Shown piece by piece: positions 16,562 to 24,633 of a stretch of DNA of 64,000 bases. Both the position numbers and the translations under genes were made by a program. How positions within the stretch are numbered: position 1 is the first letter of the stretch; each line of letters opens with the position of its first letter. Source of the stretch: SIG452 sp045638525 (lineage in GTDB: Bacteria; Bacillota; Clostridia; UMGS1840). The stretch is from the NCBI GenBank assembly GCA_045638525.1, contig JAZUBQ010000019.1, positions 62,001 to 126,000 on the forward strand. Direction: 5' to 3'. The notes under the pieces are model-generated. The model saw only the letters and a list, made by a program, of their open reading frames with translations. It ran no database searches and had not been told where the DNA came from.

Positions 16562-17737
16562 TTACGGATTAAAATACTGATAGGTCATTTTTGAAATCTC
16601 ATGAATGTCATAAACTCCTATCGGATTATTGTTTGTCATCACACAGATGATATAGTCACAGTTCGGCGAATATACAATCGCCACATCATTTTCAATGGTG
16701 GAAGTTTCGCCTGTCTTATTGGCACAAATCACACCTTCGGGTAAATCATAAGGAATCTTATGCTGTCTGGTCTGCTGTTTTAACAAAGACAACATCTCTT
16801 CGCTATATTCTTGTGATACCAAGGTTCCACGATAAATTTGCTCCAAAGTCATACCGCAATCATAGGGAGAAACATCGTTATTTCCATAGGCAACAAAATG
16901 TCCACACCCCGAAAATAATGACAACTGCTGCGTATTTACACAGCCAACAGACTGTACGAAACGATTCAACACGTCAAAACCTTCCCGATAATCCCCGTGT
17001 CCCACAATACGAACCAATTCATTGGAAGCATAATTATCGCTGACGGTAATCATTTCGTGCAGATAAAACTCGATATCATAATTCATTTTCAGATTCCCTT
17101 TATGAATTTCATCATAAATTGTTGCCATCTGATAGAGCTTAATCACACTTGCGGCAGGATATTTTCTGTCATTTAACACCAAAAGGTCCCCCGTACTGAG
17201 ATTTTTGATATAGATTCCACAATCTCCCTGCATGGATTGCATATATTCTTCAATCTGCTGACGTAGACGGGATAATCCCACACAGTAGTTCTCTATCATC
17301 CACCCATCGTTTCGCCATACATCTACCTGAGAAGAAAACACCTCTTCAGTTTCCTCATCCTTCATCATATGTGCTACCGGCTCTGTCAAATATCCGTTTT
17401 TGAGTTTTTCATTTGTTAGGGATGTGGGAACAATTTCCGGCTCCCCTTCTTTTGAATACAAAATCGAAACAGGTTCTTCATACCAACCATCGGCACGATA
17501 TTCCTCCGTTTCTGCCGCATAAACAACCGTCTTTTCACCATCTATGGCATACATGGTAACAACAGGCTCCTCATACCAACCGCCGGATATATAGTTTTCC
17601 ATATCAAACCAAAGAACCGACTTCACTTTGCCATCGGGAGCATACAAATTCACAAACAACTTAGGAATTCCAATCCAAAGAGCAACACCGAAACAACAAA
17701 CCAACAGCAAACTGATTGCCAACCATACTTTTTTCAT
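16562..17737 (-). CDS. Membrane-anchored class A beta-lactamase-like serine hydrolase with N-terminal repeats
   Basis: Residues 1-30 form a signal anchor, so the rest is outside the membrane. Residues from about 165 onward resemble class A beta-lactamases: SVIK with the nucleophile Ser197 and Lys200, the SDN triad (233-235), and a late KTGE. The N-terminal third holds four repeats with period 31, 31 and 30 residues (GGWYEEP at 52, DGWYEEP at 83, NGYLTEP at 114, DGW at 144). A penicillin-interacting or peptide hydrolase of the cell envelope is as likely as a true beta-lactamase. It heads the operon with the esterase and eutH. Resistance function is not implied. Confidence 0.82.
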   Translation of the reverse strand: MKKVWLAISLLLVCCFGVALWIGIPKLFVNLYAPDGKVKSVLWFDMENYISGGWYEEPVVTMYAIDGEKTVVYAAETEEYRADGWYEEPVSILYSKEGEPEIVPTSLTNEKLKNGYLTEPVAHMMKDEETEEVFSSQVDVWRNDGWMIENYCVGLSRLRQQIEEYMQSMQGDCGIYIKNLSTGDLLVLNDRKYPAASVIKLYQMATIYDEIHKGNLKMNYDIEFYLHEMITVSDNYASNELVRIVGHGDYREGFDVLNRFVQSVGCVNTQQLSLFSGCGHFVAYGNNDVSPYDCGMTLEQIYRGTLVSQEYSEEMLSLLKQQTRQHKIPYDLPEGVICANKTGETSTIENDVAIVYSPNCDYIICVMTNNNPIGVYDIHEISKMTYQYFNP

Positions 17738-17774
17738 AGTTATACCTCTAACACTCTATCAAACAACAATACGA

Positions 17775-17815
17775 AAAAAATGACAATCGCTGCAATGCAT
17801 CCATTGTCATTTTTT
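17775..17815 (-). terminator. Terminator of the XRE-cupin-ACS gene (AAAAATGACAAT stem)
   Basis: A perfect 13-bp stem AAAAAATGACAAT/ATTGTCATTTTTT, 15-base loop, 10 bases after the stop codon at 17825. The stem matches those at 13403-13438 and 35973-36009. Confidence 0.88.
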
Positions 17816-17824
17816 CAAATTATA

Positions 17825-20116
17825 TTATAATTTGTTACGCTGAATTTTTCCGCTTACGGTTTTGGGTAGGCTGTCTCTAAATTCCACGATTCTGGGATAT
17901 TTGTAAGGAGCTGTTTTTTCCTTAACATAGTTCTGGATTTCTTTTTTCAGCTCATCGGTACCTTCCGTACCTGCAACCAATACGATGGATGCTTTTACAA
18001 TCTGTCCTCTCACTTCATCGGGAACTGCAGAAACGCCACATTCCAAAACGTAGGGCAATTCCATAATAACACTTTCAATTTCAAAAGGTCCGATTCTGTA
18101 ACCGGAGGATTTGATAACATCATCCACACGGCCAACGTACCAATAGTAACCGTCTTCATCACACCAGGCAACGTCACCGGTATGATAATAGCCATCGTGC
18201 CATACTTCTTTGGTTTTTTCTTCCGCACCATAGTAACCGGTAAACAGACCGCAGGGTGCACCGTCTTTTACATTGATAACGATTTCACCGGATTCACTGG
18301 TTTTCACCTGTTCGCCGTCTGCATTATGCAGTTCTACTTTATAAATCGGAGCGGGTTTACCCATTGCACCAATTTTATGGGGTTTACCAACCAGGTTACC
18401 AATAATCATAGTACTTTCGGTCTGACCGAAACCTTCTTTAATCTGCAATCCGGTTGCTTTTTCAAATTGACGGTATACTTCGGGATTTAACGCTTCTCCG
18501 GCAGTGGTCATATAACGAACGGAAGAGAAATCGTACTGAGAAATATCCTGTTTTACCATCATACGAAGCATGGTCGGAGGAGCACAGAAGGTGGTAATGT
18601 GATATTTTGCAAACATAGGCAGAATTTCTGCCGCATCAAAACGGTCAAAATCATATACAAAGGTAGCTGCTTCACATAACCACTGACCATACAGTTTTCC
18701 CCACATTGCTTTCGCCCAACCGGTATCGGAAATGGTAAAGTGTAAACCATCGGGGTCAACATTATGCCAGTATTTTGCGGTGTGGAAATGACCTAAGGGA
18801 TATTTGTAGTTATGAGTTGCAATTTTGGGATAGCCGGAAGTACCGGAAGTGAAGTACATGAGCATGGTGTCATCGCCACAAGGTGCATCTTCGGTACGTT
18901 CAAAATGAGTGCTGAAACGTTTGTACTCTTCGTCAAAGTTTCTCCAGCCTTCTTTTTCGCCGCCAACCAACATTTTATGCTGTAAGTCGGGACAGGTTTT
19001 TGCAGCCAAATCCACATAGTTTGCCACTTCACCGTCTGCGGTACAAACGATGGCGCTAACACCTGCAGACTGGAAACGGTATTCCAGATCGTGTTCGTGG
19101 AGCTGGTCTACTGCAGGAATTGCAATGGCACCCAGTTTGTTTAAACCAAGCATTGCAATCCAGAACTGGTAGTGACGTTTTAAAATGAGCATAACTCTGT
19201 CACCTTTTTTGATGCCCAAAGATGCAAAATAGTTTGCACACTGACTGGACATTTTACGCATATCAGTAAAGGTGAAACGACGCTCGGTTTTGTCCTTTGC
19301 AATATGTAACATACAAAGTTTTTCGGGCTCACGTCTGGAAAGCTCGTCTACTAAGTCAAATGCAAAGTTAAAGGTATTTTCGTTTTTAAAGGTGATGGAG
19401 GTGGGAGTACCCTGTTCATCCTCCACAATGTCAATGTATTTATGATAAATTCTGTCTTTGGTGTCACGATGGATAGCACCGATAATCTGTTCGGTGGGAA
19501 CCACTTCTTTGGTAGTTTCTGCAACTTCTGCATCTGCACGCAGTACAATCGCATAGAATTTACAGTCTTTTCCGTTGACTGCAATCATACCGTGAGGTGT
19601 ATCACTGTTGTAATAAATGCTGTCTCCGGGACCAAGCACTTCTTTATGTTCACCAATCTGAACCATCAAGTTCCCTTCGATAACAATATCACATTCCTGA
19701 CCTTCGTGCTTGGTCAATTCAATATCTTTATTCTGTGCTTTTTCATCGTAGGTGCTTACAACATACAAAGGCTCTGCAATACGGTTACGGAATGCGTGTG
19801 CCATATTGTAATACACCATACCATGTGCCTTTGCAATTTCCTGACCGCCACCTGCACGGGTAATGGTGTAGGAACGAAGATTGGGGCTGGCACCTTCAAT
19901 AATATCGGTTACGTTCACGCGCAGAGCGTCTGCGCAACGATAAATGAAAGCAAAGTTTAAGTCTGCTTCCCCGTTTTCACATTTTACGTATTCATCCACA
20001 CCAATTCCGGTTTTTTGTGCCATTTCTTCGGTGGTGTAGCCTTCGATTTCACGAAGTTCACGAATACGCTGTGCCATTTCTTTGATTTTTAAACTAATGT
20101 CCATTGAGTTTGCCAT
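17825..20116 (-). CDS. XRE-cupin / acyl-CoA synthetase (AMP-binding) fusion
   Basis: A 763-residue fusion of a regulator-like module to an enzyme. Residues 14-72 are an XRE helix-turn-helix and residues 85-195 a cupin (HEGQECDIVIEG, DTPHG). Residues from about 240 to the end are an adenylate-forming acyl-CoA synthetase. The ATP loop YFTSGTSGYPK is at 421-431, GFGQTE follows, and the catalytic Lys757 is in SGKIQR close to the C terminus. The enzyme half should activate a carboxylic acid to acyl-AMP and then acyl-CoA; medium-chain or aromatic acids are plausible. The start at 20116 (MANSMDIS) follows AGGAGG; the upstream open frame is T-box terminator. Regulation is by a T-box leader. Confidence 0.9.
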   Translation of the reverse strand: MANSMDISLKIKEMAQRIRELREIEGYTTEEMAQKTGIGVDEYVKCENGEADLNFAFIYRCADALRVNVTDIIEGASPNLRSYTITRAGGGQEIAKAHGMVYYNMAHAFRNRIAEPLYVVSTYDEKAQNKDIELTKHEGQECDIVIEGNLMVQIGEHKEVLGPGDSIYYNSDTPHGMIAVNGKDCKFYAIVLRADAEVAETTKEVVPTEQIIGAIHRDTKDRIYHKYIDIVEDEQGTPTSITFKNENTFNFAFDLVDELSRREPEKLCMLHIAKDKTERRFTFTDMRKMSSQCANYFASLGIKKGDRVMLILKRHYQFWIAMLGLNKLGAIAIPAVDQLHEHDLEYRFQSAGVSAIVCTADGEVANYVDLAAKTCPDLQHKMLVGGEKEGWRNFDEEYKRFSTHFERTEDAPCGDDTMLMYFTSGTSGYPKIATHNYKYPLGHFHTAKYWHNVDPDGLHFTISDTGWAKAMWGKLYGQWLCEAATFVYDFDRFDAAEILPMFAKYHITTFCAPPTMLRMMVKQDISQYDFSSVRYMTTAGEALNPEVYRQFEKATGLQIKEGFGQTESTMIIGNLVGKPHKIGAMGKPAPIYKVELHNADGEQVKTSESGEIVINVKDGAPCGLFTGYYGAEEKTKEVWHDGYYHTGDVAWCDEDGYYWYVGRVDDVIKSSGYRIGPFEIESVIMELPYVLECGVSAVPDEVRGQIVKASIVLVAGTEGTDELKKEIQNYVKEKTAPYKYPRIVEFRDSLPKTVSGKIQRNKL

Positions 20117-20147
20117 AATAGAAATTTCCTCCTGTTGTTTGAGGCAT

Positions 20148-20448
20148 AAAAAATCTCGCCTCAAAGTATCGGTAAAATTCTTTGAGACGAGTGTATCTTA
20201 CAAAAATATTCACCCGCGGTACCACTCAAATTGCAATGAGAATTCATTGCCACTCTTGAGGTCTAACAACCTCTGATGCCTTAACGCAGCAATCACGGAG
20301 AGGTTCTACTCACTCTTTTCCAGAGTTTTCTTCCTCCCGGCTCAGAAGCTACAAACAATTTCCATCCCCCCATGGCTCGCACCAACCGCCACTTCTCTCC
20401 CGGGTTCTCGTGAAATCGCCCTCTTCGTCACAGCCTTTCATTAGAGCA
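20148..20448 (-). promoter_or_regulatory. T-box leader (tRNA-sensing riboswitch) with terminator
   Basis: The minus-strand leader carries the T-box sequence TGGTACCGCG (20224-20215), a Stem I region with AGAGAAG and GGTTGGTGCGAGCC, and CTTCTGAGCC closing Stem I. The terminator has a 12-bp stem at 20155-20166/20180-20191 followed by ATTTTTT. GGCT and GAAG near the 5' end pair with CTTC and AGCC, leaving GTTTGTAG (20356-20349) as the 3' side of the specifier loop. I could not decide the specifier codon: GUA (Val) and UGU (Cys) both fit. T-boxes normally precede tRNA synthetase or amino-acid genes, so this location is unusual. Confidence 0.93.
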
Positions 20449-20449
20449 T

Positions 20450-20478
20450 AGTATAACACAAGTTGCAATATTTGTCAA
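20450..20478 (-). promoter_or_regulatory. Sigma-A promoter of the T-box transcript
   Basis: TTGACA (20478-20473), 17-base spacer, TATACT (20455-20450) on the minus strand, directly before T-box Stem I. Confidence 0.87.
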
Positions 20479-20485
20479 GTTTTTT

Positions 20486-22609
20486 TTATTTTTTTATTTC
20501 AACCAAAAGCATACGGGAGGTTAATGCACCATCCAAGGTGATGGGCATACCCTTTGCGTACAAATCATATCCGCTGACTGCAAACTGTTTGCCGCTTGCC
20601 ACATCGGTAACGATATAATCTTTGGTACAGTCACAACCTTTTAATCGTAACTGCCAGGTGTCTTCTTCACAACCGGGCAAACGGTTGATATTGACATAAC
20701 CTTTGGTTCCGTCGGGAAGCATTGCTTCATTCACCACCCAACCTCTGCCGGAGAAGCCGCCCACCACGGGAGTGTGATGATAAATCTTCACGTCATGGTG
20801 AATCGGACGAATAAATTCTTTATGAATTTTCAGATATTTCTGAATCATTGCTTCAAGTGCAGGATTGCCTTCTTCTTCATAACGGGCATAGCCGGACAAC
20901 TGAGGAATGCCCTGAATGGTCATCTGTAGCTGAGATTCCGCATTACCGTAGCTGGATGCGCTCATAGCAGAGCCATAAATAAACATCAGACATTCGGGCG
21001 GCAAGCACATAGACATACCGTTAAAGGTTTTTGCAATTCTGGGGAATTTGTACCAGTCGGAGAACTGAGTTTTGGAGAAACGGGTCATCATACCAAGGTC
21101 AGTACGTCCGCCACCGGATGCACAGTTTTCCAAATGCAAATCGGGATGTTTTTTATGAATATTATCAAAAATTCTATGGATGGCTTCCACATTGCGCCAA
21201 TGACTGTTTTCTAAATAATCGCCGTTTTCGTTGAAACCGCCTTCGCCGATATAACCGTTATTATAATCCAGACGAATCATATCCAAATCGTATTTTTCCA
21301 CTAAGGAACAAAGCACATCTTCAATATATTTTTCTGCTTCGGGATGAGATAAATCAAGCACTCGTTCGATTCCGTGACCGTAACGCTGTAACAACCACTC
21401 GGGATGTGCTTCACGAGCCAAACTGTCGATTCCCCAAGCTTCCGGCTCTACCCAAAGACCAAATTTCAAACCAAGTTCTTTGGCTCTTTTTACCACAGGA
21501 TGCAAATCGTTTTCCAAGTGACACATATGCCAGTCACCAACGCTTAACCAGAAGTTTTTGTCGGCTCTGCCATACCAGCCTGCATCCACCACAAAAATTT
21601 CCGCACCTAATTTTGCGGCACGTTCCACTTCGATGAGCAGTTTTTCTTCGGTCATTTCGTGTTCCATATAACCCCAATGGTCATAGGAAATCATATCATA
21701 GCCACGAGTGGGTCTCATTAAGAGATACTTTCTCTGATAGGTATGAAGGGCATAAATGGTATCGTCAAAATCGTTGTAACTAAAACCAAAGTGAACACGG
21801 GGAGCTTCCACTTCTTCTCCTGCTGCCAACACACGCATGGGTGCAGGGCAAACGGGTTCCAAATGAAATTTTACTCTGAGATAGGGTTTTAAGCCATTGT
21901 TATCGGTTCCGGCAAAATTACGAAAATCGTTTTTGAAGGCAAAATTCCAGTTTGCACCCCATTCCATCTGGCACACAAAATAACCGCCCATCACATCATT
22001 TCTTGCAATGGCAAAAGGATGACCGTGACCACTTCTTCCGTTTTCGCCACCAAAGGAAACCCATGCATTATAGGGCACATTGTACCAGTCAAAATTTCCT
22101 TCCGCACCCCAGTGATTATCCTTAAAGCATCCCACAAACACTTTGGATTCATCATAATCACCCAAAGAGTCTTTCACATCGTGTTTCTTTTCCCACAAGG
22201 TACCGCAAAGAGGCTGAATTTTGGTGATAGACTGGGGCTTATCGGAAAGATTTTTGATGTAGAGATGTCTTGAGAAAAATCCGTTATCGCCACATAAGGT
22301 CTGCACACGCAGTTGCAGACTCAGTTTGGGATTTTTCAAAACAATTTCCGCACAGTCTCTGCCGGATGCGTCTTTGGATGTATTCCAAGCTTCAAACTCC
22401 CAACCAAAGGAAGCATCCTTTCCGTCAATCACCAGTTCAAAGGCATTCACCGGAGCTTCCATCACGCAGTCGTGATCGTGAGCAGGCATCCCTGTAGCGT
22501 TATAGTTCATCGACATCAATCTGCCGTCTAACAATTTTTCGCTGTACATCACCGTACCGGCACTGTAACGAAAATCCATTCTTTCTTTGTTGAAAATAAA
22601 ATGACCCAT
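20486..22609 (-). CDS. GH36-type alpha-galactosidase, second divergent copy
   Basis: A predicted cytoplasmic glycoside hydrolase. I start it at ATG 22609 (MGHFIFNKERMDF), 9 bases after GGAG; earlier TTG/ATG codons at 22633 and 22624 lack a good ribosome site. It has 707 residues. The barrel carries FVVDAGWYGRADKNF, FGLWVEPEAWG, the nucleophile Asp in MIRLDYNNGY, ENCASGGGRTDLGM and the probable acid/base Asp in FSDWYK. It is clearly a different subgroup from the enzyme at 8478-10655: the nucleophile motif is RLDYN rather than KWDMN and the acid/base motif differs. Alpha-N-acetylgalactosaminidase or another alpha-galactoside activity is possible. Confidence 0.9.
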   Translation of the reverse strand: MGHFIFNKERMDFRYSAGTVMYSEKLLDGRLMSMNYNATGMPAHDHDCVMEAPVNAFELVIDGKDASFGWEFEAWNTSKDASGRDCAEIVLKNPKLSLQLRVQTLCGDNGFFSRHLYIKNLSDKPQSITKIQPLCGTLWEKKHDVKDSLGDYDESKVFVGCFKDNHWGAEGNFDWYNVPYNAWVSFGGENGRSGHGHPFAIARNDVMGGYFVCQMEWGANWNFAFKNDFRNFAGTDNNGLKPYLRVKFHLEPVCPAPMRVLAAGEEVEAPRVHFGFSYNDFDDTIYALHTYQRKYLLMRPTRGYDMISYDHWGYMEHEMTEEKLLIEVERAAKLGAEIFVVDAGWYGRADKNFWLSVGDWHMCHLENDLHPVVKRAKELGLKFGLWVEPEAWGIDSLAREAHPEWLLQRYGHGIERVLDLSHPEAEKYIEDVLCSLVEKYDLDMIRLDYNNGYIGEGGFNENGDYLENSHWRNVEAIHRIFDNIHKKHPDLHLENCASGGGRTDLGMMTRFSKTQFSDWYKFPRIAKTFNGMSMCLPPECLMFIYGSAMSASSYGNAESQLQMTIQGIPQLSGYARYEEEGNPALEAMIQKYLKIHKEFIRPIHHDVKIYHHTPVVGGFSGRGWVVNEAMLPDGTKGYVNINRLPGCEEDTWQLRLKGCDCTKDYIVTDVASGKQFAVSGYDLYAKGMPITLDGALTSRMLLVEIKK

Positions 22610-22781
22610 GTTCAATTTCTCCATTTCTTTCAAATTCGTATTTATAAGAAGTCCAACTTGGTTGTCAAATTTATATTGATTTTTTTAATTATTTTTTTCA
22701 AATTTCAGGTTATACTATTGCAGGCTCCAGATGCCAAAACATTTTAACAATTACGACACATAAGGTTCAGATGCGAATTTA

Positions 22782-22898
22782 GGCTCCCTTGTGTAAAGGG
22801 AGCTGTCAGCGTAGCTGACTGAGGGATTGTTTTTTCTTGTTTTATTTACAACCCCTCCGAGTTGCTTCGCACCCCACCTCCCCTTACACAGGGGAGGC
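22782..22898. repeat. MITE-like palindromic repeat
   Basis: About 117 bases with near-matching inverted ends: GGCTCCCTTGTGTAAAGGGAGC on the left and CCTCCCCTTACACAGGGGAGG on the right (each itself a hairpin). A GTCAGC/GCTGAC hairpin and a T-rich centre lie between. The element closely resembles repeats I recall as widespread between genes in gut Clostridia; it encodes nothing. Confidence 0.75.
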
Positions 22899-22914
22899 TT
22901 TTCTTTTACCAACT

Positions 22915-22932
22915 TTCGACATATCCATATTG
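22915..22932. repeat. Dispersed motif A, second copy
   Basis: TTCGACATATCCATATTG, identical to 7693-7710. Both copies sit just after an AGGCTTTTCTTT sequence, so the shared segment extends about 40 bases with mismatches. Confidence 0.75.
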
Positions 22933-23026
22933 TTCACATCAGGTCAAACAAAAAAAATGAATTGACAACTTTGTTTTCATAAAAGCTTTTGATTTCAATT
23001 CACGCAAAAGGCAATTCATTGCGGTC

Positions 23027-23557
23027 TTAAGACCGCACTTTCCTTTCACGATAGCGGATAATCCCCACAATCGCAGACACAATGGCAACCGATTCATAAA
23101 TTGCACCGCCAACCGAGCAAACCAGAATATCGTAAATTAACACCATCGGGCAAGTGATGAGTACACTGATTCGGATTTTCTGAGCACTTTTAAACGAAAG
23201 ACATAACGTGTTAATCACAAGACCTGCAATTACCAACACACTATAGATTCCGTCACCGGCCAAAACCGATGACCAAATCCCCAAAATAAGCATAATGACT
23301 GCAAACAGAATGGGAAACAATTTCGGATGATAAAACTTTTTGTCTTTATGGTAATAGGTCAGACTGCGAACGACACCTACCGTATTTAATACAGCTCCGG
23401 GAATGGCACCCAACAAAAAATAATGAGCGGCAAACACACCACAGTCCAATAAATTTACAATTAACAGCTGTTTGTCATTTTTCACCTGATAAGCTAAAAT
23501 TCCCAACACAACCGTAATCATTCCCAGTATTTGTGCTATCACTTGCGTTATATCCAT
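23027..23557 (-). CDS. YgjV family inner-membrane protein
   Basis: A 176-residue membrane protein with about five to six hydrophobic segments. The opening AQILGMITVVLGILAYQ and the LLDCGVFAAHYFLLGAIPGAVLN stretch match the YgjV (Imp-YgjV) family, which has no established function. It ends inside an 18-bp perfect palindrome containing the TAA stop. It is the last gene of a co-directional run with the lipid kinase 55 bases upstream. Confidence 0.85.
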   Translation of the reverse strand: MDITQVIAQILGMITVVLGILAYQVKNDKQLLIVNLLDCGVFAAHYFLLGAIPGAVLNTVGVVRSLTYYHKDKKFYHPKLFPILFAVIMLILGIWSSVLAGDGIYSVLVIAGLVINTLCLSFKSAQKIRISVLITCPMVLIYDILVCSVGGAIYESVAIVSAIVGIIRYRERKVRS

Positions 23558-23612
23558 TTGCTACCTCTATATTCTCGTATCCATACGATTTCATCCCGAT
23601 AAAAACTCAATT

Positions 23613-24521
23613 TTATTTTCCGGGTTTCGGATTGGTAATCAATTTAATTGCTTTATTTAAGTTTTCCACCTCGATGACTTCCTCACCGTAGGCATACTCA
23701 CCGTCCAACGTCCAGTTAATGATTTCCGAAGTTTCAATCCGTATGTTTTTGGCATTCATAAAAGTTATCAGTTTGGATTTATATTTTTTGGAGCTTAATG
23801 CAACAACAATTTCATTCAGCTCCAAAAGGTCTTTGGGCAATCGTATCAATAAAATTTCAAACATACCATCGCTTAAGTCAACCAGCTTGGGATCAAAGTT
23901 AATAACACCGCCAACCGAAGTGGAATTGCAAATTGCACCAAAAACAAAGTCATCTTCCACCACGACACCATCTGCCACAAAACGAAGATGTTTGCTGGTT
24001 AAATTGGCAATATCTTTCATTCCCTCCAGAGCATACGCCAGGTATCCCAAAGTATTTTTGGCATTTTGCGGTGTTTTATAAGAAATCTCGGTAAAAGCAC
24101 CGAAGGATGCCACATAAGAGAAATTTCTTCCGTTAAAGGAACCCACATCAATTTCTCTTTCGGACCCTTCCATAATATCGTTTGCAGCTTTTAAGATATT
24201 TTTAGACAATTTGACGCTGTTGGCAAAATCATTGGTGCTGCCTGCAGGAATATATCCGATTTGCACATTGGCTCCTGACTTTAATACACCTGCCACAACC
24301 TCATTAAAGGTACCGTCTCCACCAACTGCCACAATCAAATCAAATTTTTTGGCATTTTCTTTTACATATTGCTTGGCATCACCCGCCGCTTCTGTCAGAT
24401 ACACAATATTGTTATAGCCGTTTTTACCAAACAGCACTAAGATATCGGTTAAATATTTATTTGCTTTTTTAATGCCTGCGCACGGGTTCATCACAAGCAA
24501 AAGATTTTTTGATTTTTCCAA
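23613..24521 (-). CDS. Diacylglycerol/lipid kinase family protein (YegS/DagK-like), copy 1
   Basis: A soluble, membrane-associating lipid kinase that phosphorylates diacylglycerol or a related lipid. Its 302 residues are typical. The N terminus has NPCAGIKKA; the nucleotide-binding motif is AVGGDGTFNEVVAG, followed by IPAGSTNDFA. The start is a TTG at 24521 with only a weak ribosome site. It lies downstream of the VWA lipoprotein, and a second kinase of the same family lies upstream of that lipoprotein, so the two paralogues bracket it. Confidence 0.9.
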   Translation of the reverse strand: MEKSKNLLLVMNPCAGIKKANKYLTDILVLFGKNGYNNIVYLTEAAGDAKQYVKENAKKFDLIVAVGGDGTFNEVVAGVLKSGANVQIGYIPAGSTNDFANSVKLSKNILKAANDIMEGSEREIDVGSFNGRNFSYVASFGAFTEISYKTPQNAKNTLGYLAYALEGMKDIANLTSKHLRFVADGVVVEDDFVFGAICNSTSVGGVINFDPKLVDLSDGMFEILLIRLPKDLLELNEIVVALSSKKYKSKLITFMNAKNIRIETSEIINWTLDGEYAYGEEVIEVENLNKAIKLITNPKPGK

Positions 24522-24633
24522 AATTCAATCACTTCACTTTTCTTTCTACAGTAAGTTTTACCATCAGCACATATTAAATTTACAACGGATTAGTGTTATC
24601 ATATGATTTCACGCTGAATACAACTCGATGCGT

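Larger units (their letters stand above)
22634..23026. other. Non-coding stretch with repeats upstream of the second GH36 gene
   Basis: No gene is seen. It holds motif B (22757-22774), the MITE-like element (22782-22898), motif A (22915-22932) and, at its left edge relative to ygjV, an 18-bp palindrome TGCGGTCTTAAGACCGCA (23020-23037) whose centre contains the stop codon of the YgjV gene. Confidence 0.7.

Noticed and set aside
16562..17737. Antibiotic-resistance beta-lactamase
   Set aside because: Catalytic motifs are shared with many envelope serine hydrolases; the repeats, anchor and operon give no support for resistance.
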